Below are positions 41,188-49,064 of a stretch of DNA of 64,000 nt, piece by piece. The stretch comes from Streptomyces dysideae. Its GTDB lineage: Bacteria; Actinomycetota; Actinomycetes; Streptomycetales; Streptomycetaceae. The DNA is taken from contig NZ_KQ949100.1 in assembly GCF_001514305.1 (NCBI RefSeq), positions 10,376 to 74,375 on the forward strand, given 5' to 3'. The position numbers were made by a program, and so were the translations under genes. A model generated the notes under the pieces. The model saw only the letters and a list, made by a program, of their open reading frames with translations, ran no database searches and was not told the origin of the DNA. How positions within the stretch are numbered: position 1 is the first letter of the stretch; each line of letters opens with the position of its first letter.

Positions 41188-42518
41188 CGGTGGACCTCGG
41201 GACGGCTCGGAACAGCGGGGGCCGGCGGGCGTGCCTCGTCGGCCGTGACCGCCGGATGCCACCCGCACCGCTGTACGACCCGCACCAGCGCCGCCACCAT
41301 CCGCGGATCGAACTGCGCCCCCGCGCACCGTTCCAGCTCCTGCAACGCAGCGGGAACGGGCCGGGCCCTGCTGTAGGACCGCGTCGACGTCATCGCGTCG
41401 AACGCGTCCGCGACCGCCACCACCCGCGCCGACTCCGGGATCTGGCCCCCGAGCAGCCCGTACGGGTACCCGGTCCCGTCCAGCCGCTCGTGGTGGTGCA
41501 GTACGGCCGCCCGGGCCTCGCCGAGGAAGGAGATGCCCCGCACCATCTCGTGCCCGTACTCGGGGTGCAGCTCGATGACCCGGCGTTCCTCGGGCGTCAG
41601 CGGCCCGTCCTTGCGGAGCAGCCGGGTGGGCACGCCCAGTTTTCCCACGTCGTGCAGGATCCCGGCGAACCGCAGCACCTCGACGCGTTCGTCGTCCATG
41701 CCCAGCTCGCGCGCGATCATCATGGAGGCCTGTCCGACCCGCTCGCTGTGCCCGCGGGTGTAGCCGTCCTTGATGTCGACGGCCTGGACGAGCGCCCGGA
41801 TGGTCGCCTGGTGGGCGGCCCGTTCCCGGTGGTACTGGCCGAACACCCACCAGGACACACACATCGGCAGCAGCACGAGCAGCGCGGCGACGGGTCCGTA
41901 CGGGCTGCGCCACAGCACGGCCATCATCAGCCCGGCCAGCCCGTGCACGGCGACCGGCGCGAGCGACCGCGCGAACAGCCCCCGCCGGGCCCGCCGCCCG
42001 GGCACCCTCCCCCGCTGTCCCAAAGGCGCGGGAGGTGCCCCCACGGCGAGCGCCAGAATTCCGCCGTCGAGCACGGCCAGCACCAGGCAGAACGCCAGCA
42101 CCGCACCCCCGGCCGGCACCAGCGCGTACGGAAAGTCGGACGCGACCACGGCATCCCGCCCGTCCAGCGCCCAGTGCACGCGCGAGGCCGCCCACACGCC
42201 GACGGCGAGCTGCGCCGCCCGCCACAACCGCCGTAGCCGGCGCGGCCGTTGCCCGACCGGCGACAGCAGCGCACCCAGCACCGCGACGAGCACGGCGGCG
42301 GGCGGTGGCAGCAGAAAGGCCCCGGCCAGCAGCACGGGATAGAAGGGGCCGGCGAACCGCCCCCGGGCGGCGACCTGCTCGCCCGCGGCATACAGCGCGG
42401 CGAGGAGTGCGACCGCCCACCAGGGCGTACGGGCCGAGGACAGGGGCAGCAGACCGAGCGCGGCCCCGAGGACGACACAGGCGACGTACACACGTGCCCG
42501 CGCCGGTAGCGCCTCCAT
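41184..42518 (-). CDS. Membrane HD-GYP domain phosphodiesterase
   Basis: A 444-residue protein with an N-terminal region of six to seven membrane helices (to about 225) and a C-terminal HD-GYP domain: KDGYTRGHSERVG, LHDVGKLGVP and HHHERLDGTGYPYGL, with the later DAFDAMTSTRSY. It should hydrolyse cyclic di-GMP (to pGpG/GMP) at the membrane. ATG follows GGGAGGG at 5 nt. A dispersed repeat (42001-42041) has become part of the loop around GAPPAPLGQRGRVPG. Co-translated with the degenerate HD protein. Confidence 0.87.
   Translation of the reverse strand: MEALPARARVYVACVVLGAALGLLPLSSARTPWWAVALLAALYAAGEQVAARGRFAGPFYPVLLAGAFLLPPPAAVLVAVLGALLSPVGQRPRRLRRLWRAAQLAVGVWAASRVHWALDGRDAVVASDFPYALVPAGGAVLAFCLVLAVLDGGILALAVGAPPAPLGQRGRVPGRRARRGLFARSLAPVAVHGLAGLMMAVLWRSPYGPVAALLVLLPMCVSWWVFGQYHRERAAHQATIRALVQAVDIKDGYTRGHSERVGQASMMIARELGMDDERVEVLRFAGILHDVGKLGVPTRLLRKDGPLTPEERRVIELHPEYGHEMVRGISFLGEARAAVLHHHERLDGTGYPYGLLGGQIPESARVVAVADAFDAMTSTRSYSRARPVPAALQELERCAGAQFDPRMVAALVRVVQRCGWHPAVTADEARPPAPAVPSRPEVHR
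42001..42041 (-). repeat. Dispersed GC-rich palindromic repeat inside the HD-GYP gene
   Basis: Read on the minus strand, GGGGGCACCTCCCGCGCC and GGCGGGGGAGGGTGCC-like arms flank TTTGGGACAG. I recognise this hairpin as a common intergenic Streptomyces repeat. Here it is read in frame and encodes a short polar loop between membrane helices. Confidence 0.55.
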
Positions 42519-42578
42519 GACGTCCCTCCCGCCCCTGCCTGCTCGGCTTTCGGGAGCCTAGGGCGAGGGGAGGGGGAC

Positions 42579-42599
42579 CCGCGGGCTTATGGCCCGCGG
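42579..42599. terminator. Hairpin between rsrA and the HD-GYP gene
   Basis: CCGCGGGC and GCCCGCGG form a perfect 8-bp stem with loop TTATG, followed on the plus strand by TTTAGC. It sits 45 nt after the rsrA stop (minus strand) and probably ends the sigR-rsrA transcript. Confidence 0.6.
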
Positions 42600-42643
42600 T
42601 TTAGCACGTTCGAGTGACGACAACCCGTTCCAGGGAAGGAAGT

Positions 42644-42946
42644 TCAGGACTCCTGCGGCGTGGCGGTGACGTCGTGCTCCGGCACCGTCTGCCCGGAGCG
42701 GATCAGGTCGAGCCGCCCCAGGACCTTGGCACGCAGGTCGGTCGGTACGTCGTCGTGACCGCAGCACCGCTTGACCAGCTTCTTCACTGCCTCTTCCAGG
42801 CCGTACTTCTCCAGGCACGGCGAGCACTCCCGGAAGTGCTGCTTGTACTTGTCGCGATCGACGTCCGGCATCTCACTGTCGAGGAACTCGTAGAGATGAT
42901 CGAGTACCTCACTGCAGTCCGTCTCGTGCGGCTCTCCGCAGCTCAT
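42644..42946 (-). CDS. rsrA: Zinc-binding redox-sensing anti-sigma factor RsrA
   Basis: A 100-residue ZAS-family protein that holds SigR inactive until disulfide stress. All known functional residues are in place: C3, C11, the zinc motif H37-x3-C41-x2-C44, and C61/C62. Oxidation forms the C11-C44 disulfide, zinc is lost and SigR is released. The ATG overlaps the sigR stop (ATGA), giving equal synthesis of the pair. Slightly shorter than S. coelicolor RsrA at the C-terminus. Confidence 0.96.
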   Translation of the reverse strand: MSCGEPHETDCSEVLDHLYEFLDSEMPDVDRDKYKQHFRECSPCLEKYGLEEAVKKLVKRCCGHDDVPTDLRAKVLGRLDLIRSGQTVPEHDVTATPQES

Positions 42947-43629
42947 GAGCCCGAGCCTTTCGCTTCGTTCGACTCTCCGGCGCCGGCCGGGACCAGTCCG
43001 CGCTCGCGGGCGTAGTCCTCGAGCATGCCGCGCAGTTGACGGCGGCCCCGGTGCAGCCGGGACATCACCGTACCGATGGGTGTCCCCATGATGTCCGCGA
43101 TCTCCTTGTACGCAAAGCCCTCTACGTCGGCGAGGTACACAGCGATGCGGAATTCCTCGGGGATCGCCTGAAGTGCTTCCTTCACGTCCGAGTCGGGCAG
43201 GTGATCGAGCGCCTGCGACTCGGCGGAGCGCAGACCCGTCGACATGTGCGACTCGGCGCGCGCCAGCTGCCAGTCCTCGATCTCCTCGGCCGCGGAGCGC
43301 TGGGGTTCGCGCTGCTTCTTGCGGTACGAGTTGATGAAGGTGTTGGTGAGGATCCGGTACAGCCACGCCTTGAGGTTGGTGCCCTCACGGAACTGGTGGA
43401 AGGACGCGTACGCCTTGGCGTACGTCTCCTGCACCAGGTCCTCGGCGTCGGCCGGATTGCGCGTCATGCGCAGGGCCGCCGAGTACATCTGGTCGAGGAA
43501 CTCGAGCGCGTCCCTCTCGAAGCGCGCGGTGCGCTCGGCGGTCGACTCCGTGCTCGTGCTGCCCTGGCCCTCGGGCTGCTCCGCCTGGCCGTGTTCGGTC
43601 CCTGCGTCGGTACCGGGAACCGGACCCAC
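42943..43629 (-). CDS. sigR: Disulfide-stress ECF sigma factor SigR
   Basis: A 228-residue group 4 sigma factor controlling thioredoxin, mycothiol and other thiol-redox genes. Region 2 is about 36-100 (DALEFLDQMYSAALRMTRNPADAEDLVQETYAKAYASFHQF) and region 4 about 150-205 (VYLADVEGFAYKEIADIMGTPIGTVMSRLHRGRRQL). GTG at 43629 gives the standard form (MGPVPGTDAG). The frame stays open upstream to ATG 43815, which has GAGGAAG at 8 nt and would give a form with 62 extra residues, like the unstable SigR-prime made from the autoregulated promoter in S. coelicolor. Confidence 0.95.
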   Translation of the reverse strand: MGPVPGTDAGTEHGQAEQPEGQGSTSTESTAERTARFERDALEFLDQMYSAALRMTRNPADAEDLVQETYAKAYASFHQFREGTNLKAWLYRILTNTFINSYRKKQREPQRSAAEEIEDWQLARAESHMSTGLRSAESQALDHLPDSDVKEALQAIPEEFRIAVYLADVEGFAYKEIADIMGTPIGTVMSRLHRGRRQLRGMLEDYARERGLVPAGAGESNEAKGSGS

Positions 43630-43874
43630 CTCCTCAAGATTCCGGGTGGCGTCGAGACCGATGCCACCTGAATCGGAGAATAGACGACCTTCGGTCGGGG
43701 CGTGGTGGCGATCCGGTCCGCCCGCCGCCCAAACAGGTGCGGTCCTGGCCGCGTGCAGCACCGTCCAGTCCAGGTCAGTGCTGCTGCTGCGGCTCGGGCA
43801 GATGGTCGAACCCATGCGGCGGACTTCCTCTCCTACGACGTCGGTGCTGCGCGTTCAGCACTTCTGTCCGCCAC

Positions 43875-43900
43875 AACAGAGGGGACCGCCGCATCATTCC
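43875..43900 (-). promoter_or_regulatory. SigR-dependent promoter (sigRp2-like)
   Basis: On the minus strand GGAAT (43900-43896), exactly 18 nt, then GTT (43877-43875) matches the SigR consensus GGAAT-N18-GTT. Transcription would start near 43867, about 50 nt before ATG 43815 of the long SigR form. It gives positive autoregulation and yields the isoform that starts upstream. Confidence 0.85.
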
Positions 43901-43907
43901 CGAACCT

Positions 43908-44564
43908 TTACCCGAGTGATCCGGCCCACGTGACAACACTCTCGGTGATGATCGCGAGCGCCCGACCCTGATCCAACGGCGCCCTCTTCGGCACGGCGAA
44001 GCCATGATCACCGTAGGGCACCTCGACGAGTTCGTACGCCCCGTCCGGGAACTCCTCCGGCTTCCCGAAGGGATCGTTGCCGCCCTGCACGACGAGCGTC
44101 GGCACGCCGGCGCCGAGCAGTTCCTCGGCGCGTGACTTCTCGGGCCTGCCCGGCGGATGCAGCGGGAAGCCGAGGGCGAGCACGGCACGGGCGCCCAGTT
44201 CGACGGCCGTGCGGCAGGCGACGCGGGCCCCGGCACTCCGACCGCCGGAGATCACGGGCAACCCGGGCTTGGCGAGCGCGGGCCACAGCCCCCGCCATCC
44301 CACGTCCAGGGACTTCGGCGCGGGCGCCAGCTTCTTCCCGGCCACCCGCCAGGGCTGCTCGACGAGGGCGACGGTCACGCCGTGTGCCGGCAGCACCCGG
44401 GCGAGCGCCTGGAGGTCCCGCACCTCGATCCCGCCGCCGGCGCCATGGCTGACAGCAAGGACCAGCCTGGCCTTCTTGGCGGGGTGCCAGGTGATGCGAG
44501 CGGTCCCCGCGTCCGTCTCGACGCTCTCGATGGTCACGTTCGTTACTTTCATCACGTTCGTCAC
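43908..44564 (-). CDS. Alpha/beta hydrolase family protein (KAT8/Tex30-like)
   Basis: A 218-residue hydrolase of unknown substrate. The nucleophile elbow is GGRSAGAR, the acid is probably Asp in VVQGGNDPFG, and the catalytic His is in GDHGFAVP; SHGAGGG forms the oxyanion region. Start: GTG 44564 lies one base after the SRAP stop, but GTG 44537 (MTIESVETD) or ATG 44552 are alternatives nearer the domain. It follows the SRAP gene directly and is followed after a short gap by the SigR promoter. Confidence 0.82.
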   Translation of the reverse strand: MTNVMKVTNVTIESVETDAGTARITWHPAKKARLVLAVSHGAGGGIEVRDLQALARVLPAHGVTVALVEQPWRVAGKKLAPAPKSLDVGWRGLWPALAKPGLPVISGGRSAGARVACRTAVELGARAVLALGFPLHPPGRPEKSRAEELLGAGVPTLVVQGGNDPFGKPEEFPDGAYELVEVPYGDHGFAVPKRAPLDQGRALAIITESVVTWAGSLG

Positions 44565-44565
44565 G

Positions 44566-45381
44566 TCAGAAGAGTGTGCCCTCTTCGGGGCCCTCCAGCT
44601 CCTTCAGCAGCTCCGGGCCGTTGTTGCGGACGTTGCTGACCGCCGTGGACACCGGATACGCACGCATCAGCCCGGGCGGCGGCGGGGCGAGCAGCTCGCG
44701 CAGGTCGTCGAGGTCCGTGCGGGACGGGTCGAGCCAGGAGTCCCAGCGGTCGGGGGTGAGCATCAGCGGCATCCGGGGATGGATGTCGGCCAGCACATGC
44801 GGCCCGTCTGCCGGCGCGACCGCCAGCGGCGTCTTCTCCGCCTCGGTCGTGATGACGGAGCACGTCACCCACCAGGCCTGCGGATGGTCGTCGGGCAGGG
44901 TCCTGTCGCGCCAGAACTCGTACAGCCCCGCCATCGCGAACACCGACCCGTCGGCGGGCAGCACGAAGTACGGCTGCTTGCGCGGCCTCTTCTTCTTGCC
45001 CTCGACCTCCAGGTCCCGCTCCTGCGTGCCGGTGACCCACTCGTAGTAGCCGTCGGCGGGGATGACGCAGCGCCGGGAGGTGAAGGCCCGACGGTAGGAC
45101 GGCTTCTCGTGGACGGTCTCGGCACGCGCGTTGATCATGCGGGCCGCGCCCTCGGGGGTCTTGGACCAGCTGGGCACCAGGCCCCACCTGAGCTTCCGCA
45201 GCTGGCGAACCGGCTGAGGGTCGTCGGCGTCTTTGAGGGGACGGTCGAGGACCGCGTAGACCTCTTTGGTCGGAGCCACGTTGTAGTCGGGCGCCAGGGC
45301 CTCCTCGGGCTCCCACTTGTCGATCCCAAAGATTCCTGCGAGATCCTCGGGCCTACGACTCGATGCATACCGTCCGCACAT
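44566..45381 (-). CDS. SOS response-associated peptidase (SRAP, YedK/HMCES family)
   Basis: A 271-residue protein that crosslinks to abasic sites in single-stranded DNA and shields them. The catalytic Cys2 follows the initiator Met (MCGRYASS). Conserved DNA-binding segments are APDYNVAPTKEV, RWGLVPSWSK, INARAETV with the catalytic Glu, and PADGYYEW. His in DIHPRMPLML completes the active site. ATG 45381 is fixed by the need for Cys2. It is divergent from the M50 peptidase gene across 50 nt and is followed directly by the hydrolase gene. Confidence 0.92.
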   Translation of the reverse strand: MCGRYASSRRPEDLAGIFGIDKWEPEEALAPDYNVAPTKEVYAVLDRPLKDADDPQPVRQLRKLRWGLVPSWSKTPEGAARMINARAETVHEKPSYRRAFTSRRCVIPADGYYEWVTGTQERDLEVEGKKKRPRKQPYFVLPADGSVFAMAGLYEFWRDRTLPDDHPQAWWVTCSVITTEAEKTPLAVAPADGPHVLADIHPRMPLMLTPDRWDSWLDPSRTDLDDLRELLAPPPPGLMRAYPVSTAVSNVRNNGPELLKELEGPEEGTLF

Positions 45382-45431
45382 ACGTGCCACACTGCCAGAT
45401 TCGACGAGACCTACGGGAGCCACTGCCGAAC

Positions 45432-46154
45432 ATGCACACCACCGCATCCGACTCGCTCGCCTCCCTCTGGGACGAGGTCTTCGGCAGCCAGCCCGACCCC
45501 GACCTGTGGGTGGTGATCGCGACCCTCGTCGCCTCCCTCGCCGTCGTCGCCCCGCCCACCGTGTGGCGCATCTCCCGCAACGCCATCACCATCGCCCACG
45601 AGGGCGGCCACGGCCTGATCGCGCTGCTCACCGGCCGCCAGCTCACCGGCATACGCCTCCACTCGGACACCAGCGGTCTCACCGTGAGCCGCGGCAAGCC
45701 GCACGGCCTCGGCATGATCCTCACCGCCGCCGCCGGTTACACCGCTCCCCCGCTCCTCGGCCTGGGCGGCGCCGCCCTGCTGGCCGCCGGCCACATCACC
45801 GCGCTGCTGTGGCTGGCGACGGCGCTGCTGGTGGCGATGCTGGTGATGATCCGCAACGCGTACGGCGCCCTGACGGTGGTCCTCACCGGCGGCACGTTCG
45901 TGGTGGTGTCCTGGCTGACCGGCCCCCAGGTACAGGCGGCGTTCGCGTACGCGGTGGTGTGGTTCCTGTTGGTCGGCGGGGTACGCCCGGCGTTCGAACT
46001 CCAGGCGAAGCGGTCGCGGGGAGGGGCGGGCGATTCGGACGCGGACCAGTTGTCAAGGCTGACGCATGTGCCGGCGGGGATGTGGCTGTTCCTGTTTCAC
46101 GCGGTGAGCCTGTGCTCGTTGATAGGCGGCGGTCGCTGGTTGCTGGAGGTCTGA
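45432..46154 (+). CDS. M50 family (site-2-protease-like) metallopeptidase
   Basis: A 240-residue membrane protease. The zinc motif HExxH appears as AHEGGH after the first helix, and five or six further membrane helices follow. A typical second ligand motif (LDG/NxxPxxxxDG) is not obvious. This matches the Streptomyces M50B group of short site-2-protease-like proteins. ATG at 45432 (MHTTASDSLASLW). It is divergent from the SRAP gene; substrate unknown. A dispersed repeat follows the stop. Confidence 0.82.
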   Translation: MHTTASDSLASLWDEVFGSQPDPDLWVVIATLVASLAVVAPPTVWRISRNAITIAHEGGHGLIALLTGRQLTGIRLHSDTSGLTVSRGKPHGLGMILTAAAGYTAPPLLGLGGAALLAAGHITALLWLATALLVAMLVMIRNAYGALTVVLTGGTFVVVSWLTGPQVQAAFAYAVVWFLLVGGVRPAFELQAKRSRGGAGDSDADQLSRLTHVPAGMWLFLFHAVSLCSLIGGGRWLLEV

Positions 46155-46159
46155 ATCAC

Positions 46160-46236
46160 GCCCCTTCAGGGTCGCGGGACCGTATCGACGTGCGGCTCCG
46201 CCGCGTGGGCGCGACCAGCCACAACGGGCCCGCACC
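46160..46236 (+). repeat. Streptomyces dispersed repeat, copy B
   Basis: CGCCCCTTCAGGGTCGCGGG, a degenerate terminator-like hairpin, is followed by GTGCGGCTCCGCCGCGTGGG and CGCGACCAGCCACAA. It is collinear with copy A at 27611 and lies between the M50 gene and aroA. Confidence 0.7.
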
Positions 46237-46267
46237 CGAAACACAGCCTCCTTATACAGTGGAACCC

Positions 46268-47587
46268 ATGGCCCCGAACCCCGCCGCAGACACCGCCCTC
46301 TGGCCCGCCCCGCACGCGAGCGGAGCCGTCGACGCGACGGTCCACGTGCCCGGGTCCAAGTCGGTCACCAACCGAGCCCTGGTCCTCGCAGCCCTCGCCT
46401 CCGAGCCCGGCTGGCTGCGCCGCCCCCTCCGCTCCCGCGACACCCTCCTGATGGCCGGCGCCCTGCGCGCGATGGGTGTGGCCATCGAGGAGGGCGTCGG
46501 CCCCGACGGCACCGGCGAGGCCTGGCGTGTACTCCCCACGGGCCTGCGGGGCCCCGCCACCGTCGATGTCGGCAACGCCGGCACGGTGATGCGCTTCCTG
46601 CCGCCCGTCGCCGCGCTCGCCGACGGCCCCATCCGCTTCGACGGCGACCCGAGGTCGTACGAGCGTCCCCTGCACGGCGTGATCGACGCGCTGCGCGTCC
46701 TGGGTGCCCGCATCGACGACGACGGCCGGGGTGCGCTGCCGCTGACGGTCCACGGCGGCGGCGCTCTCGACGGCGGCCCGGTGGAGATCGACGCCTCGTC
46801 CTCGTCCCAGTTCGTGAGCGCCCTGCTGCTCTCCGGCCCGCGCTTCAACCAGGGCGTCGAGGTCCGCCACGTGGGCTCCGCGCTGCCCTCCATGCCGCAC
46901 ATCCGGATGACCGTCGACATGCTGCGCGCGGTCGGCGCCCAGGTGGACACCCCGGAGTCGGGCGGTGAGCCGAACGTCTGGCGGGTGACGCCGGGCGCCC
47001 TGCTGGGCCGGGACCTGACGATCGAGCCGGACCTGTCCAACGCCCAGCCGTTCCTGGCGGCGGCCCTGGTGACCAGCGGCAAGGTGCTGATCCCGGACTG
47101 GCCGGCCCGTACCACCCAGCCCGGTGACCGGCTGCGCGAGATCTTCACCGAGATGGGCGGTTCCTGCGAACTGACCGACTACGGCCTGGAATTCACCGGT
47201 TCGGGTGCGATCCACGGCATCGACGTGGACCTGAGCGAGGTCGGCGAGCTGACCCCCGGCATCGCGGCGGTGGCCGCCCTGGCCGACTCTCCGTCCACGC
47301 TCCGCGGCGTCTCCCATCTACGCCTGCACGAGACGGACCGGCTGGCCGCGCTCACCAAGGAGATCAACGAACTCGGCGGTGACGTCACCGAGACCGCCGA
47401 CGGCCTGCACATCCGCCCGCGCGCACTGCACAGCGGCGTCTTCCACACGTACGAGGACCACCGTATGGCGACGGCCGGCGCGATCATCGGCCTCGCGGTC
47501 GAGGGCGTGCAGATCGAGAACGTGGCGACGACGGCGAAGACCCTCCCGGACTTCCCCGCTCTGTGGACCGGGATGCTCGAGGCGTAG
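46268..47587 (+). CDS. aroA: 3-phosphoshikimate 1-carboxyvinyltransferase (EPSP synthase)
   Basis: A 439-residue shikimate-pathway enzyme joining shikimate-3-phosphate and PEP. Motifs: GSKSVTNRALVLAAL with the catalytic Lys, GNAGTVMRFLPP (the LxGNAGTAxRP loop, here with M and F/L replacing the usual Ala/Arg/Pro), SSSSQFVSALLLSGP, and HETDRLAALTKEINELG. It is the divergent AroA type found in Streptomyces. TATACA at 46253-46258 is only 9 nt before the ATG, which has no ribosome site, so the mRNA may be leaderless. rsgA follows at 18 nt. Confidence 0.94.
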   Translation: MAPNPAADTALWPAPHASGAVDATVHVPGSKSVTNRALVLAALASEPGWLRRPLRSRDTLLMAGALRAMGVAIEEGVGPDGTGEAWRVLPTGLRGPATVDVGNAGTVMRFLPPVAALADGPIRFDGDPRSYERPLHGVIDALRVLGARIDDDGRGALPLTVHGGGALDGGPVEIDASSSSQFVSALLLSGPRFNQGVEVRHVGSALPSMPHIRMTVDMLRAVGAQVDTPESGGEPNVWRVTPGALLGRDLTIEPDLSNAQPFLAAALVTSGKVLIPDWPARTTQPGDRLREIFTEMGGSCELTDYGLEFTGSGAIHGIDVDLSEVGELTPGIAAVAALADSPSTLRGVSHLRLHETDRLAALTKEINELGGDVTETADGLHIRPRALHSGVFHTYEDHRMATAGAIIGLAVEGVQIENVATTAKTLPDFPALWTGMLEA

Positions 47588-47605
47588 AGACACGGGGATA
47601 CAGTC

Positions 47606-48616
47606 ATGCGCCGCTACGGCAAGCACACCGACGAGGACGACATCCGCTCCCGCCCGAACCGCAAGGGCAACCGGCCCCGGACGAACATCCGGCCCAAGCA
47701 CGAGGACGCCGCCGAGGGCATGGTCCTCACCGTCGACCGCGGCCGCCTCACCTGCCTCGTCGACGAGCGGATCGTGATGGCGATGAAGGCCCGCGAGCTG
47801 GGCCGCAAGGCGGCGGTCGTGGGCGACCGGGTGGCCATCGTCGGCGATCTGTCCGGCGACAAGGACACCCTCGCCCGGATCGTCCGCATCGCGGAGCGGA
47901 AGTCGGTGCTCCGCCGCACCGCGGACGACGACGACCCGTTCGAGCGCGTGGTGGTCGCCAACGCCGACCAGCTGGCGATCGTCACGGCCCTCGCCGACCC
48001 CGAGCCGCGCCCGCGCCTGATCGACCGCTGTCTGGTGGCGGCGTTCGACGGCGGCCTCACCCCACTGCTGGTGCTGACGAAGTCGGACCTCGCCCAGCCC
48101 GACAAGATGCTGGAGCTGTACGGCCACCTGGACATCCCGTACGTCGTCACCAGCCGTGAGGAGCTGGAGAACGGCGACGCGGCGGACCGCGTACGCGAAC
48201 AACTCGACGGCAAGATCACGGCGTTCGTCGGCCACTCGGGTGTCGGCAAGACGACCTTGGTGAACGCGCTGGTGCCGAAGGACCGCCGCCGGGTGACCGG
48301 CCATGTGAACGCGGTGACGGGCCGCGGCCGCCACACCACCACGTCGGCCCTGGCGCTCCCCCTGGCGGAGCCGGACAGCTGGGTCGTCGACACCCCGGGC
48401 GTGCGGTCCTTCGGCCTGCACCATGTGGATCCGTCCCGGGTGATCCACGCGTTCCCGGACCTGGAACCGGGAACCGAAGGCTGTCCGCGTGCGTGCAGTC
48501 ATGACGAGCCCGACTGCGCGCTCGACGAGTGGGTGGCCGAAGGTCACGCGGACCCGGCGCGGCTCTACTCCCTGCGCCGGCTGCTGGCCACACGGGAGCG
48601 CAGGGAAGGCGACTGA
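47606..48616 (+). CDS. rsgA: Ribosome small subunit-dependent GTPase A (RsgA)
   Basis: A 336-residue circularly permuted GTPase acting in 30S maturation. The OB fold comes first (MVLTVDRGRLTCLVDERIVMAMKARELG), then the permuted motifs in order: TKSD (G4), VTSREELE (G5 region), GHSGVGKTTLVNAL (G1), GRHTTTSALAL (G2), DTPGVRSFGL (G3). The C-terminal zinc site is CPRACSHDEPDC. It starts 18 nt after aroA and is probably co-transcribed, an arrangement usual in Streptomyces. Confidence 0.94.
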   Translation: MRRYGKHTDEDDIRSRPNRKGNRPRTNIRPKHEDAAEGMVLTVDRGRLTCLVDERIVMAMKARELGRKAAVVGDRVAIVGDLSGDKDTLARIVRIAERKSVLRRTADDDDPFERVVVANADQLAIVTALADPEPRPRLIDRCLVAAFDGGLTPLLVLTKSDLAQPDKMLELYGHLDIPYVVTSREELENGDAADRVREQLDGKITAFVGHSGVGKTTLVNALVPKDRRRVTGHVNAVTGRGRHTTTSALALPLAEPDSWVVDTPGVRSFGLHHVDPSRVIHAFPDLEPGTEGCPRACSHDEPDCALDEWVAEGHADPARLYSLRRLLATRERREGD

Positions 48617-48736
48617 CCTCCGCCTTGTTTGCCTTCGTGCGGGTCCGGTAAGGGCATAATCGCACCGAGCCGGATCCAGGCCCGAACAAAGCCAGACGAA
48701 GCGGTCACTGAACGTGGGGATGCGGGAGGACAGCAC

Positions 48737-49060
48737 ATGGCGTGGCTGCTGGTCATCATGGCGGGGTTGCTCGAAACCGGCTTCGCGGTCTCTCTGAAGC
48801 TGTCGCACGGTTTCACGAGACTCTGGCCCACCATCGCCTTCTGCGTCTTCGCGCTCGGCAGCTTCGGCCTGCTGACCCTGGCCCTGAGGAAGCTGGACGT
48901 GGGCCCGGCGTACGCCGTGTGGACGGGGATCGGCGCCGCGGGCACCGCGATCTACGGGATGATCTTCCTCGGCGACCTCGTCTCGACGCTGAAGATCGTC
49001 TCGATCAGCCTGGTGATCGTGGGGGTCGTCGGGCTGCAGCTCTCCGGCTCCGCGCACTGA
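48737..49060 (+). CDS. SMR family transporter, Gdx/SugE-like
   Basis: A 107-residue four-helix small multidrug resistance protein working as an antiparallel dimer. The essential Glu is E13 in MAGLLETGFAVSLK. The motif KLSHGFTRLWPT resembles the SugE/Gdx branch (guanidinium/H+ antiport) rather than EmrE. GGGAGGA precedes the ATG. A CATAAT near 48655 may be the -10 box. The gene faces a TetR gene tail to tail; I found no guanidine riboswitch in the 120-nt leader. Confidence 0.88.
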   Translation: MAWLLVIMAGLLETGFAVSLKLSHGFTRLWPTIAFCVFALGSFGLLTLALRKLDVGPAYAVWTGIGAAGTAIYGMIFLGDLVSTLKIVSISLVIVGVVGLQLSGSAH

Positions 49061-49064
49061 GGGC

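Noticed and set aside
48617..48736. Guanidine riboswitch upstream of the SMR gene
   Set aside because: No paired ACGR-loop hairpins or type I/III signature could be recognised by eye.
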